This document shows positions 1 through 8,785 of a stretch of DNA of 64,000 bases, piece after piece. Source of the stretch: JAVZLH01 sp038883475 (GTDB lineage: Archaea > Thermoproteota > Bathyarchaeia > Bathyarchaeales > Bathycorpusculaceae); NCBI GenBank assembly GCA_038883475.1, contig JAVZMA010000003.1:24820-88819 (forward strand), given 5' to 3'. Position numbers and translations under genes: made by a program. Each line of letters begins with the position of its first letter. Position 1 is the first letter of the stretch. The notes beneath the pieces are model-generated. The model ran no database searches. It saw only the letters and a list, made by a program, of their open reading frames with translations, and had not been told where the DNA came from.

Positions 1-84
1 TGCCAAGGCTAGACGCTCACTTAATTTTTGCGTTTCCATCCAGCTTAGGGTTTCAATCGCAAGCATCCAAGCTTCTTTAAGCAA
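1..84 (-). CDS. Partial ORF running off the left edge
   Basis: On the minus strand a frame stays open from about position 120 to the window edge. The best start is a TTG at 84 preceded by GGGAAG; an ATG at 66 is the alternative. The roughly 28 visible residues are charged and helix-like and match no family I recognise. It would be divergent from the DNA polymerase gene, both using the AT-rich stretch near 125-150. Too short to be sure it is a gene. Confidence 0.3.
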   Translation of the reverse strand, partial: MLKEAWMLAIETLSWMETQKLSERLALA

Positions 85-165
85 CTTCTTCCCAGCCGCA
101 GAATCTAGGTTTAGTAAGATTTTAGTCTATCTTGCTCATTAATAAAAAGTTAGGTTAAGGCGACT

Positions 166-2847
166 ATGGCGCAGAGAAGTCTCGATGAATTTTCGCTTCC
201 AAAATCCGAGCCCAAAGAAGAGGCCAAAAAAGAAGCTTTGCCCTTCACAGAAGCCGTAAAAAAAGAAAAAAGGCAGCGTGCTTTTCCTCCGTTGGCTCCT
301 GAAAACTTGCCACCATCATATTTTGTTTCAGCCACATACGACGGAAAAGCTGGAAAAGCCCTAATCAAACTTTACGAGCCAACATCTGGGAAAATCTATT
401 TTTGGTATGACAATTCGGGACACAAGCCCTACTGCCTAACAAACCTCTCACCATACGAGCTGGAGAAAATAGACCGCTTAATAAAACATCCAGGGTTTGA
501 CCATTTCGAACTCGAAGAAAGGTTTGACCCGCTACAAGATAAAATGGTTAAAGTAACAAAAATAGTGGCGAAAGACCCGTTAGCCATCGGCGGGCGCCCC
601 ACGGGATGCATAAGAGACATAATCCCAGAAGACTTCCCAAAAGTTTCAGACACCCCAATTCCAGCTGAGACAATTAAAGTTTGGGAGTCAAAGATAAAGT
701 ATTACCAGTCCTATGTTTATGACCGTGAAATTTGGCCAGGCATGATATATGAGGTTAGAGACGGTAAGCTGGTTCCAAAACGCTTGGAAGAAATAGAGAA
801 GAATGTTCAGAGAATAAAGGGAATTTTTAAAGATGCGCATCCAGAAGAGCTTGAGCATATTGAGCAGTGGGCGAGGCTTCTGGAGTACCCAGCTCCAAAG
901 TTTCACCGTGCCGCCATTGACATAGAGGTGCACACACCGGTTCCAACAAGGATGCCAGACCCTCGGGAAGCTGCTTACCCGGTTGTTTGTGCCTCAATTT
1001 ATGGTTCAGATGGGCAAAAGAGGGTTTTACTTTTGAAGCGGGAAGGAGTTCGCGAAGGCGCTGAACGTTTGCCAGCTGGTGTGAAATTGGAATATTTTGA
1101 TTCGGAGGAGAAGCTTATAAAAGCCATATTTGATGTTCTGTGGAGTTATCCCTTCGTGATCACTTTTAATGGCGACGATTTTGACCTGCGTTATCTGGCT
1201 CATCGAGCGCAGAATTTCGGTTTCAGAAGGGATGAAATTCCAATAGATGTTGGTAGGCGTGTATGTCTTCTAAAATATGGTGTTCACATAGACCTTTACA
1301 AGTTCTTCTTCAACCGTTCAATCCAGATTTACGCCTTCAACAACCGCTATCGTGATGTAACACTTGACGATGTTGGCAAAGCCCTTGTCGGAATGGAAAA
1401 AATATCTTTAGAAAAAAGCATAGGCGAGTTAACCTACACGGAGCTTGCCAAATACTGTTTTAGAGACGCGGAAATAACGTTTACACTTACAAGCTTCGAA
1501 GATGAACTGGTGATGAAGCTTATTCTTGTTTTAGCCAGAATCAGCAGCATGCCAATGGAAGACGTTTGCCGACAAGGTGTTTCCCGCTGGATAAGAAATT
1601 TCATGCACCGAGAACACCGCAGGAGAAACATGCTCATCCCAAACGCTGAAGACATACTAGCTTTAAAGGGCAAGACAGCAACAAAAGCCATAATTAAAGG
1701 CAAAAAGTACAAGGGAGCAATAGTTGTTGAGCCAGTCCCAGGCGTCCACTTCAACGTTGCCGTAATGGATTTCCCAAGCCTATACCCCTCAATAATAAAA
1801 GTTTGGAACTTAGGCTACCAGTCCATTTTGTGTCCGCATCCAGAATGCCGCACAAACCTTGTTCCCGGAACACCACATTGGGTCTGCACAAAAAAGCGGG
1901 GTTTAGAAAGTCTTCTTATAGGTTCGCTTAGAGATTTGCGAGTACAATGGTACAAGCCGAAATCTAAAGACAAGGCTTTATCAGCAGAGTTGAGAAGCTG
2001 GTACAACATTATTCAAGGAGCCCTTAAGGTAATTTTAAATGCTAGCTACGGAGTTTTCGGGGCTGAAACCTTCGACTTATATTGCCCGCCAGTTGCTGAG
2101 GCAACAGCCGCCATTGGAAGACATGCAATAACCCAAATAATTAATAGAGCAAAGGAACTTGGCATCCAAGTTCTTTACGGCGATACAGACAGTGTTTTCC
2201 TAAAGAGCCCTTCAAAGGAGCAAATCCGCGAGTTGGGAGAGTGGACTGAACGCGAATTGAAAATGAGCTTAGATGTGGACAAGGTTTACCGATACGCGGT
2301 TTTCAGCTCTAGAAAAAAGAATTATCTAGGCGTTCTAGAAGATGGAAGCGTTGACGTGAAAGGGTTAACTGGCAAAAAGAAGCACATACCGCTGTTTATC
2401 AAGAAGGCTTTTGACAAAATGAAAGAACGCTTAGCTGCCGTGAAAACTCCGGCAGACTTCGAAGATGCAAAAAAGGACATTATCCGAAACATCCGCGACT
2501 GTTACGTGCGATTAAAAAGACGCGAATGGGAAAGCCTAAACGAACTCGCCTTCAATGTAGTTTTAGGCGAACACCCAGAACGCTACACAAAAACAACACC
2601 TCAACATGTTAAAGCAGCAAGAATTCTAAAAGAAGGGGGCGTAGAGCCTAAAGCAGGCGACTTAATAAGTTTCGTGAAAGTTGTCAACGAACCCCATGTC
2701 AAACCAGTGGAGTTGGCAACAAAAAACGAGATAGACGTTGACAAGTACATAGCCTATCTCCACTCTACATTTGACCAGGTTTTAGATGCGTTAGGTTTGG
2801 ACTTCGACGAAATAATAGGATTAACAAAACTGGAACGCTTCATGTAG
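166..2847 (+). CDS. polB: Family B DNA polymerase
   Basis: Replicative or repair DNA polymerase with 3'-5' proofreading. Exonuclease motifs are intact: DIE near residue 252 (Exo I), NGDDFD near 335 (Exo II) and the YCFRD stretch near 430 (Exo III). Polymerase motif A is DFPSLYPS near 535, motif B KVILNASYG near 622 and motif C YGDTDS near 671-676. A Cys/His cluster (CPHPEC, then H and VC about 15 residues on) sits in the palm/fingers region, as in other archaeal B enzymes. The 893 residues contain no intein. The N-terminus (QRSLDEF) and C-terminus (TKLERFM) both resemble PCNA-interacting peptides but neither is a perfect match. Start ATG 166 follows AAGG. Ends in TAG, so TAG is an ordinary stop in this genome. 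Confidence 0.97.
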   Translation: MAQRSLDEFSLPKSEPKEEAKKEALPFTEAVKKEKRQRAFPPLAPENLPPSYFVSATYDGKAGKALIKLYEPTSGKIYFWYDNSGHKPYCLTNLSPYELEKIDRLIKHPGFDHFELEERFDPLQDKMVKVTKIVAKDPLAIGGRPTGCIRDIIPEDFPKVSDTPIPAETIKVWESKIKYYQSYVYDREIWPGMIYEVRDGKLVPKRLEEIEKNVQRIKGIFKDAHPEELEHIEQWARLLEYPAPKFHRAAIDIEVHTPVPTRMPDPREAAYPVVCASIYGSDGQKRVLLLKREGVREGAERLPAGVKLEYFDSEEKLIKAIFDVLWSYPFVITFNGDDFDLRYLAHRAQNFGFRRDEIPIDVGRRVCLLKYGVHIDLYKFFFNRSIQIYAFNNRYRDVTLDDVGKALVGMEKISLEKSIGELTYTELAKYCFRDAEITFTLTSFEDELVMKLILVLARISSMPMEDVCRQGVSRWIRNFMHREHRRRNMLIPNAEDILALKGKTATKAIIKGKKYKGAIVVEPVPGVHFNVAVMDFPSLYPSIIKVWNLGYQSILCPHPECRTNLVPGTPHWVCTKKRGLESLLIGSLRDLRVQWYKPKSKDKALSAELRSWYNIIQGALKVILNASYGVFGAETFDLYCPPVAEATAAIGRHAITQIINRAKELGIQVLYGDTDSVFLKSPSKEQIRELGEWTERELKMSLDVDKVYRYAVFSSRKKNYLGVLEDGSVDVKGLTGKKKHIPLFIKKAFDKMKERLAAVKTPADFEDAKKDIIRNIRDCYVRLKRREWESLNELAFNVVLGEHPERYTKTTPQHVKAARILKEGGVEPKAGDLISFVKVVNEPHVKPVELATKNEIDVDKYIAYLHSTFDQVLDALGLDFDEIIGLTKLERFM

Positions 2848-2858
2848 CACCATGCGTA

Positions 2859-3368
2859 TCAATGATTATGGCCATCCTTTCCAGCGTACCTTTTCCATAC
2901 GCCACTTCGTTGTAAAACTTCTTCCAAGGCAAAGCCTAAGATGTTTATCGACACGATGGAGCCGACGAAAATGCCGAACAATCCAAGCTCAACTGGAACA
3001 TCAAATATTAACGACAAATAACCACCAACAATTACAGTTATGACCACTGTTTCAATAAAACTTCCCAGAAGCCTACTTGCAAACCCACTTCTGCCAACAT
3101 ACCACGCTGAGACACATGCCAGAAAATTTGCAATCGCTCCGCCCACAATGTCAATGGCGCCTAAACCGCCGTAAACATTCGCTACCAAACAACCTAAGCT
3201 TGATCCAATTGCGATGGGAAGTCCAAATATCATTGATAAGGGAAGTAAAGCGTCAGCAACCCTAACTTGATAGACCCCGAAACTTATTGGCGCCAAAAGA
3301 ATGACCAGCGCAGCATAAAGTGCGGCAAAAACTGCTGTCAACGCTAAATCTCTACTGTCAAATTTCAA
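2859..3368 (-). CDS. queT: QueT-type queuosine/archaeosine precursor transporter (ECF S component)
   Basis: Small hydrophobic protein of about 170 residues with five or six membrane segments. The pattern APISFG-YQVRVADALLPL, followed by a Gly-rich segment with AN-YGGLG-D-xGGA-AN, is typical of the QueT family, substrate-binding components of ECF vitamin transporters that import deazapurine precursors of queuosine; in archaea the likely use is archaeosine. I start it at TTG 3368, five bases after a perfect GGAGGTG. A longer frame from 3437 would be hydrophilic and would read through the structured leader. Convergent with polB. No ECF ATPase or T subunit lies nearby, as usual for group II ECF S genes. 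Confidence 0.85.
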   Translation of the reverse strand: MKFDSRDLALTAVFAALYAALVILLAPISFGVYQVRVADALLPLSMIFGLPIAIGSSLGCLVANVYGGLGAIDIVGGAIANFLACVSAWYVGRSGFASRLLGSFIETVVITVIVGGYLSLIFDVPVELGLFGIFVGSIVSINILGFALEEVLQRSGVWKRYAGKDGHNH

Positions 3369-3434
3369 CTTTTCACCTCCTACTCCCGGGGTTTTTATGG
3401 CGGAACGGGTGGAGGTCCACTCACCCGCCATCAA
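3369..3434 (-). promoter_or_regulatory. Structured 5' leader of queT, candidate riboswitch
   Basis: Seen on the minus strand: a perfect 6 bp stem TGGCGG (3430-3425) with CCGCCA (3404-3399), enclosing GTGG-ACCT-CCAC, followed by an A-rich tail ATAAAAACCCC whose ACCC can pair back with GGGT at the top of the first stem (pseudoknot). ACCTCC in the loop (3416-3411) is exactly complementary to GGAGGT of the Shine-Dalgarno site (3380-3375). TATA-like sequences at about 3453-3468 would place transcription start near 3430-3440. The layout suggests translational control of queT, possibly by preQ0/preQ1. Bacterial queT (COG4708) genes are known to carry preQ1-II riboswitches; this is not a match I can claim to that family. 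Confidence 0.45.
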
Positions 3435-3480
3435 CAATTCCTAAACGAAACAAACTTATACTTATTAAACATTGCTGAAA

Positions 3481-3933
3481 TTATTTTCCCGAAACGCTTT
3501 CTTCCTCTGCTGCAACCTCAGCGCCGACAACCCCAGTTTCGCCCATTTCCACGCTAACCGCCTCTTCCGATGCGCCTTGTTTTTTGGAGAATAATAAATC
3601 ATAGGGTGGCGGAGGAGCATCCAAAATTGTTGAAAGAAGATACATCGCCATAAACGCATGTTGGTAAACCCTTTGAAAAACATATGGCACTTTTGTTTCC
3701 GGGTCAACTTCTAACATCTCGTTTATTTCAGCGTCTTTGCCTGTTAAGGTGGCGATGCCCTCAATTTCAAACTTTACAATGCTTGGTTTGGTGGAGAGAG
3801 AAAGGCTGAAGCCAACGACAACCATCTGGCTTTTGCGCTCCCTTTCCTCCAGTTTGGCTTTAACGTCAAAATTGACTGTTTCAGCCTTCGCCTTTACATC
3901 CAGCCTAACTCCTACCAAACTGGTGATTTCCAC
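3481..3933 (-). CDS. SecB-like protein
   Basis: Protein of 150 residues. The first two thirds alternate beta-like strands (LDVKAKAETVNFDVKAK, then IVKFEIEGIATL), followed by VPYVFQRVYQHAFMAMYLLS and a Pro-rich DAPPPPYDLLF. This order, including the P(Y)-x-helix and a Pro-rich segment ending in DLLF, resembles the SecB/preprotein-translocase-like fold, where the tetramer helix precedes PP-DF-LY. The last 35 residues are acidic, Ala/Glu-rich and probably disordered. The assignment rests on this pattern only. It is upstream of queT, which has its own promoter in the 44-base gap. Confidence 0.45.
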   Translation of the reverse strand: MEITSLVGVRLDVKAKAETVNFDVKAKLEERERKSQMVVVGFSLSLSTKPSIVKFEIEGIATLTGKDAEINEMLEVDPETKVPYVFQRVYQHAFMAMYLLSTILDAPPPPYDLLFSKKQGASEEAVSVEMGETGVVGAEVAAEEESVSGK

Positions 3934-4087
3934 TTTAACCGAAACGTTTGGAACATATAATACTGGGCAGATTTTTGATTCCCCACATTAAACACTAAAC
4001 GCGCGATTTTGTCCTCTAAACCTCCAAGATTAGCCTCGCTCCAAAACGATTTTTGCCTTTTGTGTGTCGCACAACAGCACATACAAG

Positions 4088-5002
4088 TTAAGTCATAGAT
4101 AATTGAAAAACCAAAGCAGCAAAAGTTGATAACGCAACCAAAACAGAAATTATCACAACCACTTGGCGCTCCGTCAGCGGCCGATGATAAGTAATAAGAG
4201 TGATCAAACTTCTTCTATGATCAGAAGAAAGCTTCTTCCCATCAAAAGAAACATTTGCCTTAGTTCTAAAAAAGAAATAATTCAACAAAATCAAACAAGA
4301 ATTTACAATGTATGGTAAAAGCGCAATTAACAGAAAAGACTTCAAATCAGTAATTATAGCGAATGCGGCTATCGTCAACCCTATGGCAAAAGACCCGGAA
4401 TTTCCAACAAAAATTTTTCCTTGAAAATTAAAAAAGGCAAGTAGAAGCCAAACAATTAACGGGATGTATAAAAGAACTGCATTAGATCTTGAAAGGCTCA
4501 TCAATCCAATCAAGATTATTGCAGGACAAATCGTCTCCAATCCGTTTAATCCACCAAGCTGGTTCACAGTGTTAGTAGCTACCGTCACAATTAACGGAAC
4601 AATAATAAAGTAGTAATAATAACCAAAGGCTATTGTTCCAAGAAATGGGACAGTTATGGACGTGCGAAGCTCAAGTTTCGTCGCCAAAGAAATAAGGGGG
4701 ACCGCAGCTATCAACGGGAAAAAGGCTTTGTAGCGCCACCTTAAATCCATCCAATCGTCAAGCAAACCCATAAAACCGCCAAACAATATACATGCAGCCA
4801 AGGTTAAAGCCTCTTCAGTGTTAATTGAATAATGTAGCAGGAAGAGGTAGGCTGCGCTAACTATTACGTATATTACGCCTAAACCCGTTGGAACTAGTGG
4901 TTTGTTTGGCTTATGTTGGTCTGGAACTTTGGGAAACAAGCAAATCGCTCCATTATTGGCTTGAGTAGTATTTTTGCCAGTCAATTTCGTAGAGGCACAC
5001 AA
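4088..5002 (-). CDS. Alg7/GPT-type polyprenyl-phosphate sugar-1-phosphate transferase
   Basis: Membrane enzyme of the MraY/WecA/Alg7 superfamily that transfers a sugar-1-phosphate (typically GlcNAc-1-P from UDP-GlcNAc) to dolichyl phosphate, the first step of N-glycan lipid assembly. Visible motifs are KPLVPTGLG, LLDDWMDLRWRYK (the Mg-binding DD), NQLGGLNGLE, which is the Alg7-like form of this motif, GNSGSFAIG and the cytoplasmic SSDHRRS. About nine hydrophobic segments. It begins inside the end of aglB (50-base overlap), and residues 1-35 are hydrophilic, so the usual first membrane helix before the K-P-P-GG motif is missing. Context with aglB supports the N-glycosylation role; substrate sugar is unknown. 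Confidence 0.82.
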   Translation of the reverse strand: MCASTKLTGKNTTQANNGAICLFPKVPDQHKPNKPLVPTGLGVIYVIVSAAYLFLLHYSINTEEALTLAACILFGGFMGLLDDWMDLRWRYKAFFPLIAAVPLISLATKLELRTSITVPFLGTIAFGYYYYFIIVPLIVTVATNTVNQLGGLNGLETICPAIILIGLMSLSRSNAVLLYIPLIVWLLLAFFNFQGKIFVGNSGSFAIGLTIAAFAIITDLKSFLLIALLPYIVNSCLILLNYFFFRTKANVSFDGKKLSSDHRRSLITLITYHRPLTERQVVVIISVLVALSTFAALVFQLSMT

Positions 5003-7262
5003 GCGGAATGAGACAGCGGTCTGAAGCTAGTGGATATCTGTTGAGCCCTTCATCTCCGGACAAGTCCAGCCCTGCAAAGTAAGCCTCCTTGAAATACACG
5101 GGTTGAATACCAGACCCATCAGCTGGTGTGGCGCCGTTCTGGTCACACCACCGTTGTTTTCCCCAGCTCATCAGCTTGTAAATTGTGGAGTTCTTTCCAG
5201 CATCGTTCCACTCCCATCTGCTTGTGGTAGCGTTGTATTGCCCAAATTTAGTTTCGTTAACCCATGAAGAAGCCTCATCTATCAAGTTGGGAACATCGGT
5301 CTTTCCATCGCCGTTGGTGTCGCCGTTCAGAAAGCGAGTTTGCGCTTCCCCAGAGATTCGCGCCATCCACATCCATTTCCCCTCGTCGCCATAGCCAGCC
5401 CAATATGCGTACCAAGCATCTCCAGACTTCACAGCAATCAGGGTTGTGAATACCAAGATATACTTTGCATCATAAAGTTTCAGCATTTTCAGCGCATTGG
5501 TTTCATTAGCCATGAATATGAATCCTATATTCTCTATTTGTGTATTATTTATTGTGGCGTTATCGGCAAGCGACGTTACATTGCCAAGTATTGCCAGCCA
5601 ATATCCATAGTCCCACCAAGCACACACAACCTTTTCATTGTTGGGCTTGTATCCTAAGTTGCTTTCCAACCAATTGAGCAGGTTGAACCATTCTTGCACT
5701 GGTTCGTTTGGCGCTATGGGGAGACTGCCAGCAGAAATTGTGACTGGAGCATAAGCTTGACTGTACACTTTGGGTATGCCGCCTGTCTGTGGCGAAAAGG
5801 CAAGGTTTGTCATTAAAACGATGAATATGAGGAAGACAGCTGTTCCGCTGAACTCTTTGCCAACGCGCTCTAAACCATGCTTTGCTTTCACAAAAACCTT
5901 TGGTGGCTCTGTCAGCAACGCGATAAACGGTTTTAGAATAGTGAGGACCCCAAGGGACGCCAGAAGCCCATAAGCTGGCGCAAATATTACAAGCAAACGC
6001 ACCATCGAACATGCAAAGTAAAGTGATGTTAAACCAAAGAGAAGCAGAAACAGATTTTTGTTCGTGGGATTTCTCATGGCGAAGGCTAAACTTGCTAGAA
6101 AGAAAATTATTCCTATTCCAAGTTCGTAGTATATGGAGCCCCAAGCTGAAATTCTATGTTCAGCAACAGACTCAATCAAAGGAGACTCCGCACGTATAAG
6201 AGGATTTATAACGGTAAGAAACTTGCCAGCCATGGCTTCCATATAGCCCAACCGCCAAAGAACAACAAAACCGCCCGCCAGCGCCGCCAAAGATATTATA
6301 ACACATAAAACTTTTGAACGTGCAGTTGTCAGAGCACGGAGAATCTCACTTACGAAGAGAAGGACAAAAACACCCGCAACTGCCATTATAACTTGAGTTG
6401 TTAGATATCTTGGTGAAACATATGGAACGTTTATAGCGATAAAAAGTCCTAATCCAAAGGTTATGCTGTATGATAGTAAGAGGCGTTGCGAGTACCTCTT
6501 AAGCAGTATTAACACAAAAACGAAAAGCACCGTCAAACCCACCGGGTAATATGATGCTCCCCAACCAGAACAGAAATATGCTAGTACCGCAGCAGCCCCA
6601 AGCGAATATTTTACAGTAGAGCTGAGGGGTCTTTCTTCTTCGATAGCTCTCAGAAACATAAAGATGAATAATAAGAGGGCAACTATTCCTATGGTTTCGT
6701 CGTCAAAGAATCCGACTGAAGTTCTTTGGATGTAAGAGGGGTTTAAGGCTAAAAAGAGGGCTGAAAGCATGCCTACAAATTTTCCTCCGACATCTTTCCC
6801 GATGAAATAAATAATTAGACATGCCAATGTGCCAAACATCGCGGGGAAGATTGCGCAGAAACTCATCAATTCGATTCTTACGCCTAAAGCAGAAATGATG
6901 ATGTAGAGAACAGCGGCAGTCATGGGCAATGCTGGGTAGGACATTGCCATGTTCTGTCCTTCTGGATACCAACGTTGAGTGTCAATCCATTGCTCAGGCC
7001 AGTAAGGCGATAGCAAACCGTACTGCACCATGTGCTCTGTTAATCTGTATTGAAAGTAGGGGTCGAACTCGGAGAGAGATACCACGTCTTTTTGTAATTC
7101 CCAGCGGAGGGGAAACGCACGCACGGTGAAGGCGATGAAGAGGATTAACAGCAGAATTGAATAGGTCATTAATGATGCATGGTCTATTTTTATGCGGATT
7201 TTACCAAAACTTTTCAGTCCGGCAACGATACGTTCTCGTGTTACGGCTTCGGTCAGTTTCAT
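4953..7262 (-). CDS. aglB: Oligosaccharyltransferase AglB/Stt3
   Basis: Catalytic subunit that transfers lipid-linked glycan to Asn of N-x-S/T sequons on the outer membrane face. The 769 residues comprise about 13 membrane helices followed by a soluble domain from about residue 480. First external loop motif SEFDPY near residue 61, second acidic motif FFDDE near 185, and the signature WWDYGYW near 549. ATG 7262 follows GGGGAG. Transcribed toward the overlapping Alg7-like gene. An OSTC-like protein about 5.6 kb away may be an accessory subunit. Confidence 0.95.
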   Translation of the reverse strand: MKLTEAVTRERIVAGLKSFGKIRIKIDHASLMTYSILLLILFIAFTVRAFPLRWELQKDVVSLSEFDPYFQYRLTEHMVQYGLLSPYWPEQWIDTQRWYPEGQNMAMSYPALPMTAAVLYIIISALGVRIELMSFCAIFPAMFGTLACLIIYFIGKDVGGKFVGMLSALFLALNPSYIQRTSVGFFDDETIGIVALLLFIFMFLRAIEEERPLSSTVKYSLGAAAVLAYFCSGWGASYYPVGLTVLFVFVLILLKRYSQRLLLSYSITFGLGLFIAINVPYVSPRYLTTQVIMAVAGVFVLLFVSEILRALTTARSKVLCVIISLAALAGGFVVLWRLGYMEAMAGKFLTVINPLIRAESPLIESVAEHRISAWGSIYYELGIGIIFFLASLAFAMRNPTNKNLFLLLFGLTSLYFACSMVRLLVIFAPAYGLLASLGVLTILKPFIALLTEPPKVFVKAKHGLERVGKEFSGTAVFLIFIVLMTNLAFSPQTGGIPKVYSQAYAPVTISAGSLPIAPNEPVQEWFNLLNWLESNLGYKPNNEKVVCAWWDYGYWLAILGNVTSLADNATINNTQIENIGFIFMANETNALKMLKLYDAKYILVFTTLIAVKSGDAWYAYWAGYGDEGKWMWMARISGEAQTRFLNGDTNGDGKTDVPNLIDEASSWVNETKFGQYNATTSRWEWNDAGKNSTIYKLMSWGKQRWCDQNGATPADGSGIQPVYFKEAYFAGLDLSGDEGLNRYPLASDRCLIPLVCLYEIDWQKYYSSQ

Positions 7263-7341
7263 TTAGGTCATCTCCCCTACAAGATTATGGAGGTATTTTA
7301 TTATTCTTACGGTGGAAAGCTAATTTGAGCAACATAACCGT

Positions 7342-8481
7342 TCACCGAAGCTTACGTTTATACCCGTATCTTTCTGGGTCATAGAAAGGAAAGGCTTTAA
7401 TTTTCGCCTTCACGTTTTTGTTTCGAATTTTCACATACACAATTTCCCCTTCTTGAGCGTAGAGTGTTGGAATATAGCCCATTCCTATGCCACAGTTAAG
7501 AATTGGCGAAAATGTTCCGCTGGTCAACTTCCCTATTTCCTTTCCTTCATCATCGCGAATTTCGAAGTTTGGACGCGGTATTCCTTGTTCAATCATTTGG
7601 ATTCCAACGCGTTTGCGTTTGATTCCCTCTGTTTTTTGTTTTAGCAAGGCTTCTTTTCCTATGAAGTTTTCTTTGTTTAGCTTCACAACAAAGCCCAATC
7701 CAGCTTCGAGTGGAGTTACGTTTTCGTCTATGTCGTTTCCGTAAAGGCACATCCCAGCCTCAAGTCTCAAAGTGTCTCTGGCTCCCAAGCCGCAAGGTTC
7801 AATACTATACTGCTTACCAGCGTCAAGAATAGCGTTCCACACTTTTACAGCGTTGTCTGGTTTGGTTAAGGATGCATCCCACACAAAGATTTCAAACCCG
7901 TCTTCACCTGTATATCCAGTTCTAGAAAGGAACACTTCAGCGTTTGCCAAGCGTGTGGATGCGCATTTGAAACGCTCAATTCTGCTTAAGTCTTCCGTCG
8001 AAATTTTTTGCAGTGTTTTTTCGGAGTTTGGTCCCTGAACCGCGAACATTGCCACGCTGTCTGATATCTCCTCTATTTTTACGTCAAAGCCTTTGGAGTT
8101 TTCAACCAACCAATTATAGTCTTTTTCGCGGTTGGTTGCGTTTGAAACCAGCATAAACTTCCTTTCTTCTAGGCAATAGATTATGAAGTCGTCTATTATG
8201 CCCCCGTTTTGGTTGCACATTACTGAGTATTGAGCGCTGTTTGGTGATAAAGTGGATACATCGTTTGTTATGACGTAGTTTAGGAAACTTTCAACGTCGA
8301 CGCCAGTAATTATTATTCTTCCCATGTGAGATATGTCGAAAATGCCCACGCTGTTGCGCACTGCTAGGTGTTCGGGGATTATGCCTTTATACCATAGGGG
8401 CATTTCAAACTTTGCAAAAATTGTCATTTTCGCATTTTGCTTGTGAAAGTTGTAAAGCTGGGTTTTTCGGGTTTTCTCCAT
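7342..8481 (-). CDS. gcvT: Glycine cleavage T-protein (aminomethyltransferase)
   Basis: Tetrahydrofolate-dependent aminomethyltransferase of the glycine cleavage system. It has the SVGIFDISHMGRI segment near the N-terminus, GGIIDDF with the catalytic Asp near residue 95, SRTGYTGEDGFEIF in the middle and a C-terminal barrel with GKLTSGTFSP. About 379 residues, full length. ATG 8481 is preferred over TTG 8484. No P, H or L protein is nearby, so it is an orphan here; C1-carrier-linked enzymes of the same fold exist, but the catalytic residues argue for true GcvT. It lies 24 bases after the zinc-ribbon gene, probably in one transcript. Confidence 0.9.
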   Translation of the reverse strand: MEKTRKTQLYNFHKQNAKMTIFAKFEMPLWYKGIIPEHLAVRNSVGIFDISHMGRIIITGVDVESFLNYVITNDVSTLSPNSAQYSVMCNQNGGIIDDFIIYCLEERKFMLVSNATNREKDYNWLVENSKGFDVKIEEISDSVAMFAVQGPNSEKTLQKISTEDLSRIERFKCASTRLANAEVFLSRTGYTGEDGFEIFVWDASLTKPDNAVKVWNAILDAGKQYSIEPCGLGARDTLRLEAGMCLYGNDIDENVTPLEAGLGFVVKLNKENFIGKEALLKQKTEGIKRKRVGIQMIEQGIPRPNFEIRDDEGKEIGKLTSGTFSPILNCGIGMGYIPTLYAQEGEIVYVKIRNKNVKAKIKAFPFYDPERYGYKRKLR

Positions 8482-8505
8482 CAATTTTCATTCCTTGATA
8501 AGTGT

Positions 8506-8670
8506 TTATTTGAGGGGTTTCACGTCCACATCGATGGGTATTAGTGAGAGTTTTTTGCCGCATTTTGGGCATTTTCCATTGTATTGGTTGAGGATTTCGT
8601 CGGGAGGTTTAAGGTCAACCCCCTCATACAACACTTGACCGCATCCTTGGCAAATAACACGCTGGGGCAC
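8506..8670 (-). CDS. Small zinc-ribbon protein
   Basis: Fifty-four residues with ICQGCG and GKCPKCG, a four-Cys zinc ribbon, in the arrangement common in small archaeal proteins of unknown role. GTG 8670 is chosen because GAGGGGG lies 6 bases upstream and the protein begins directly before the first Cys pair; an earlier ATG at 8748 would add an unconserved tail. Same strand and close to gcvT. Function unknown. Confidence 0.65.
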   Translation of the reverse strand: MPQRVICQGCGQVLYEGVDLKPPDEILNQYNGKCPKCGKKLSLIPIDVDVKPLK

Positions 8671-8785
8671 AATAATCCCCCTCAACAATGAAAAAGTAAT
8701 GTTTGCGGTATATTTATTGGTTGCCCATTCGGCTAAGGAAAGATTCAAATTGACGCAAACAAAATAAACGTTTTAGTGCCTTCAA

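Noticed and set aside
3737..3991. Plus-strand 84-residue frame opposite the SecB-like gene
   Set aside because: Antisense shadow without SD or family features.
7342..8481. Complete glycine cleavage operon
   Set aside because: No gcvP, gcvH or lpd is near; only gcvT was found.
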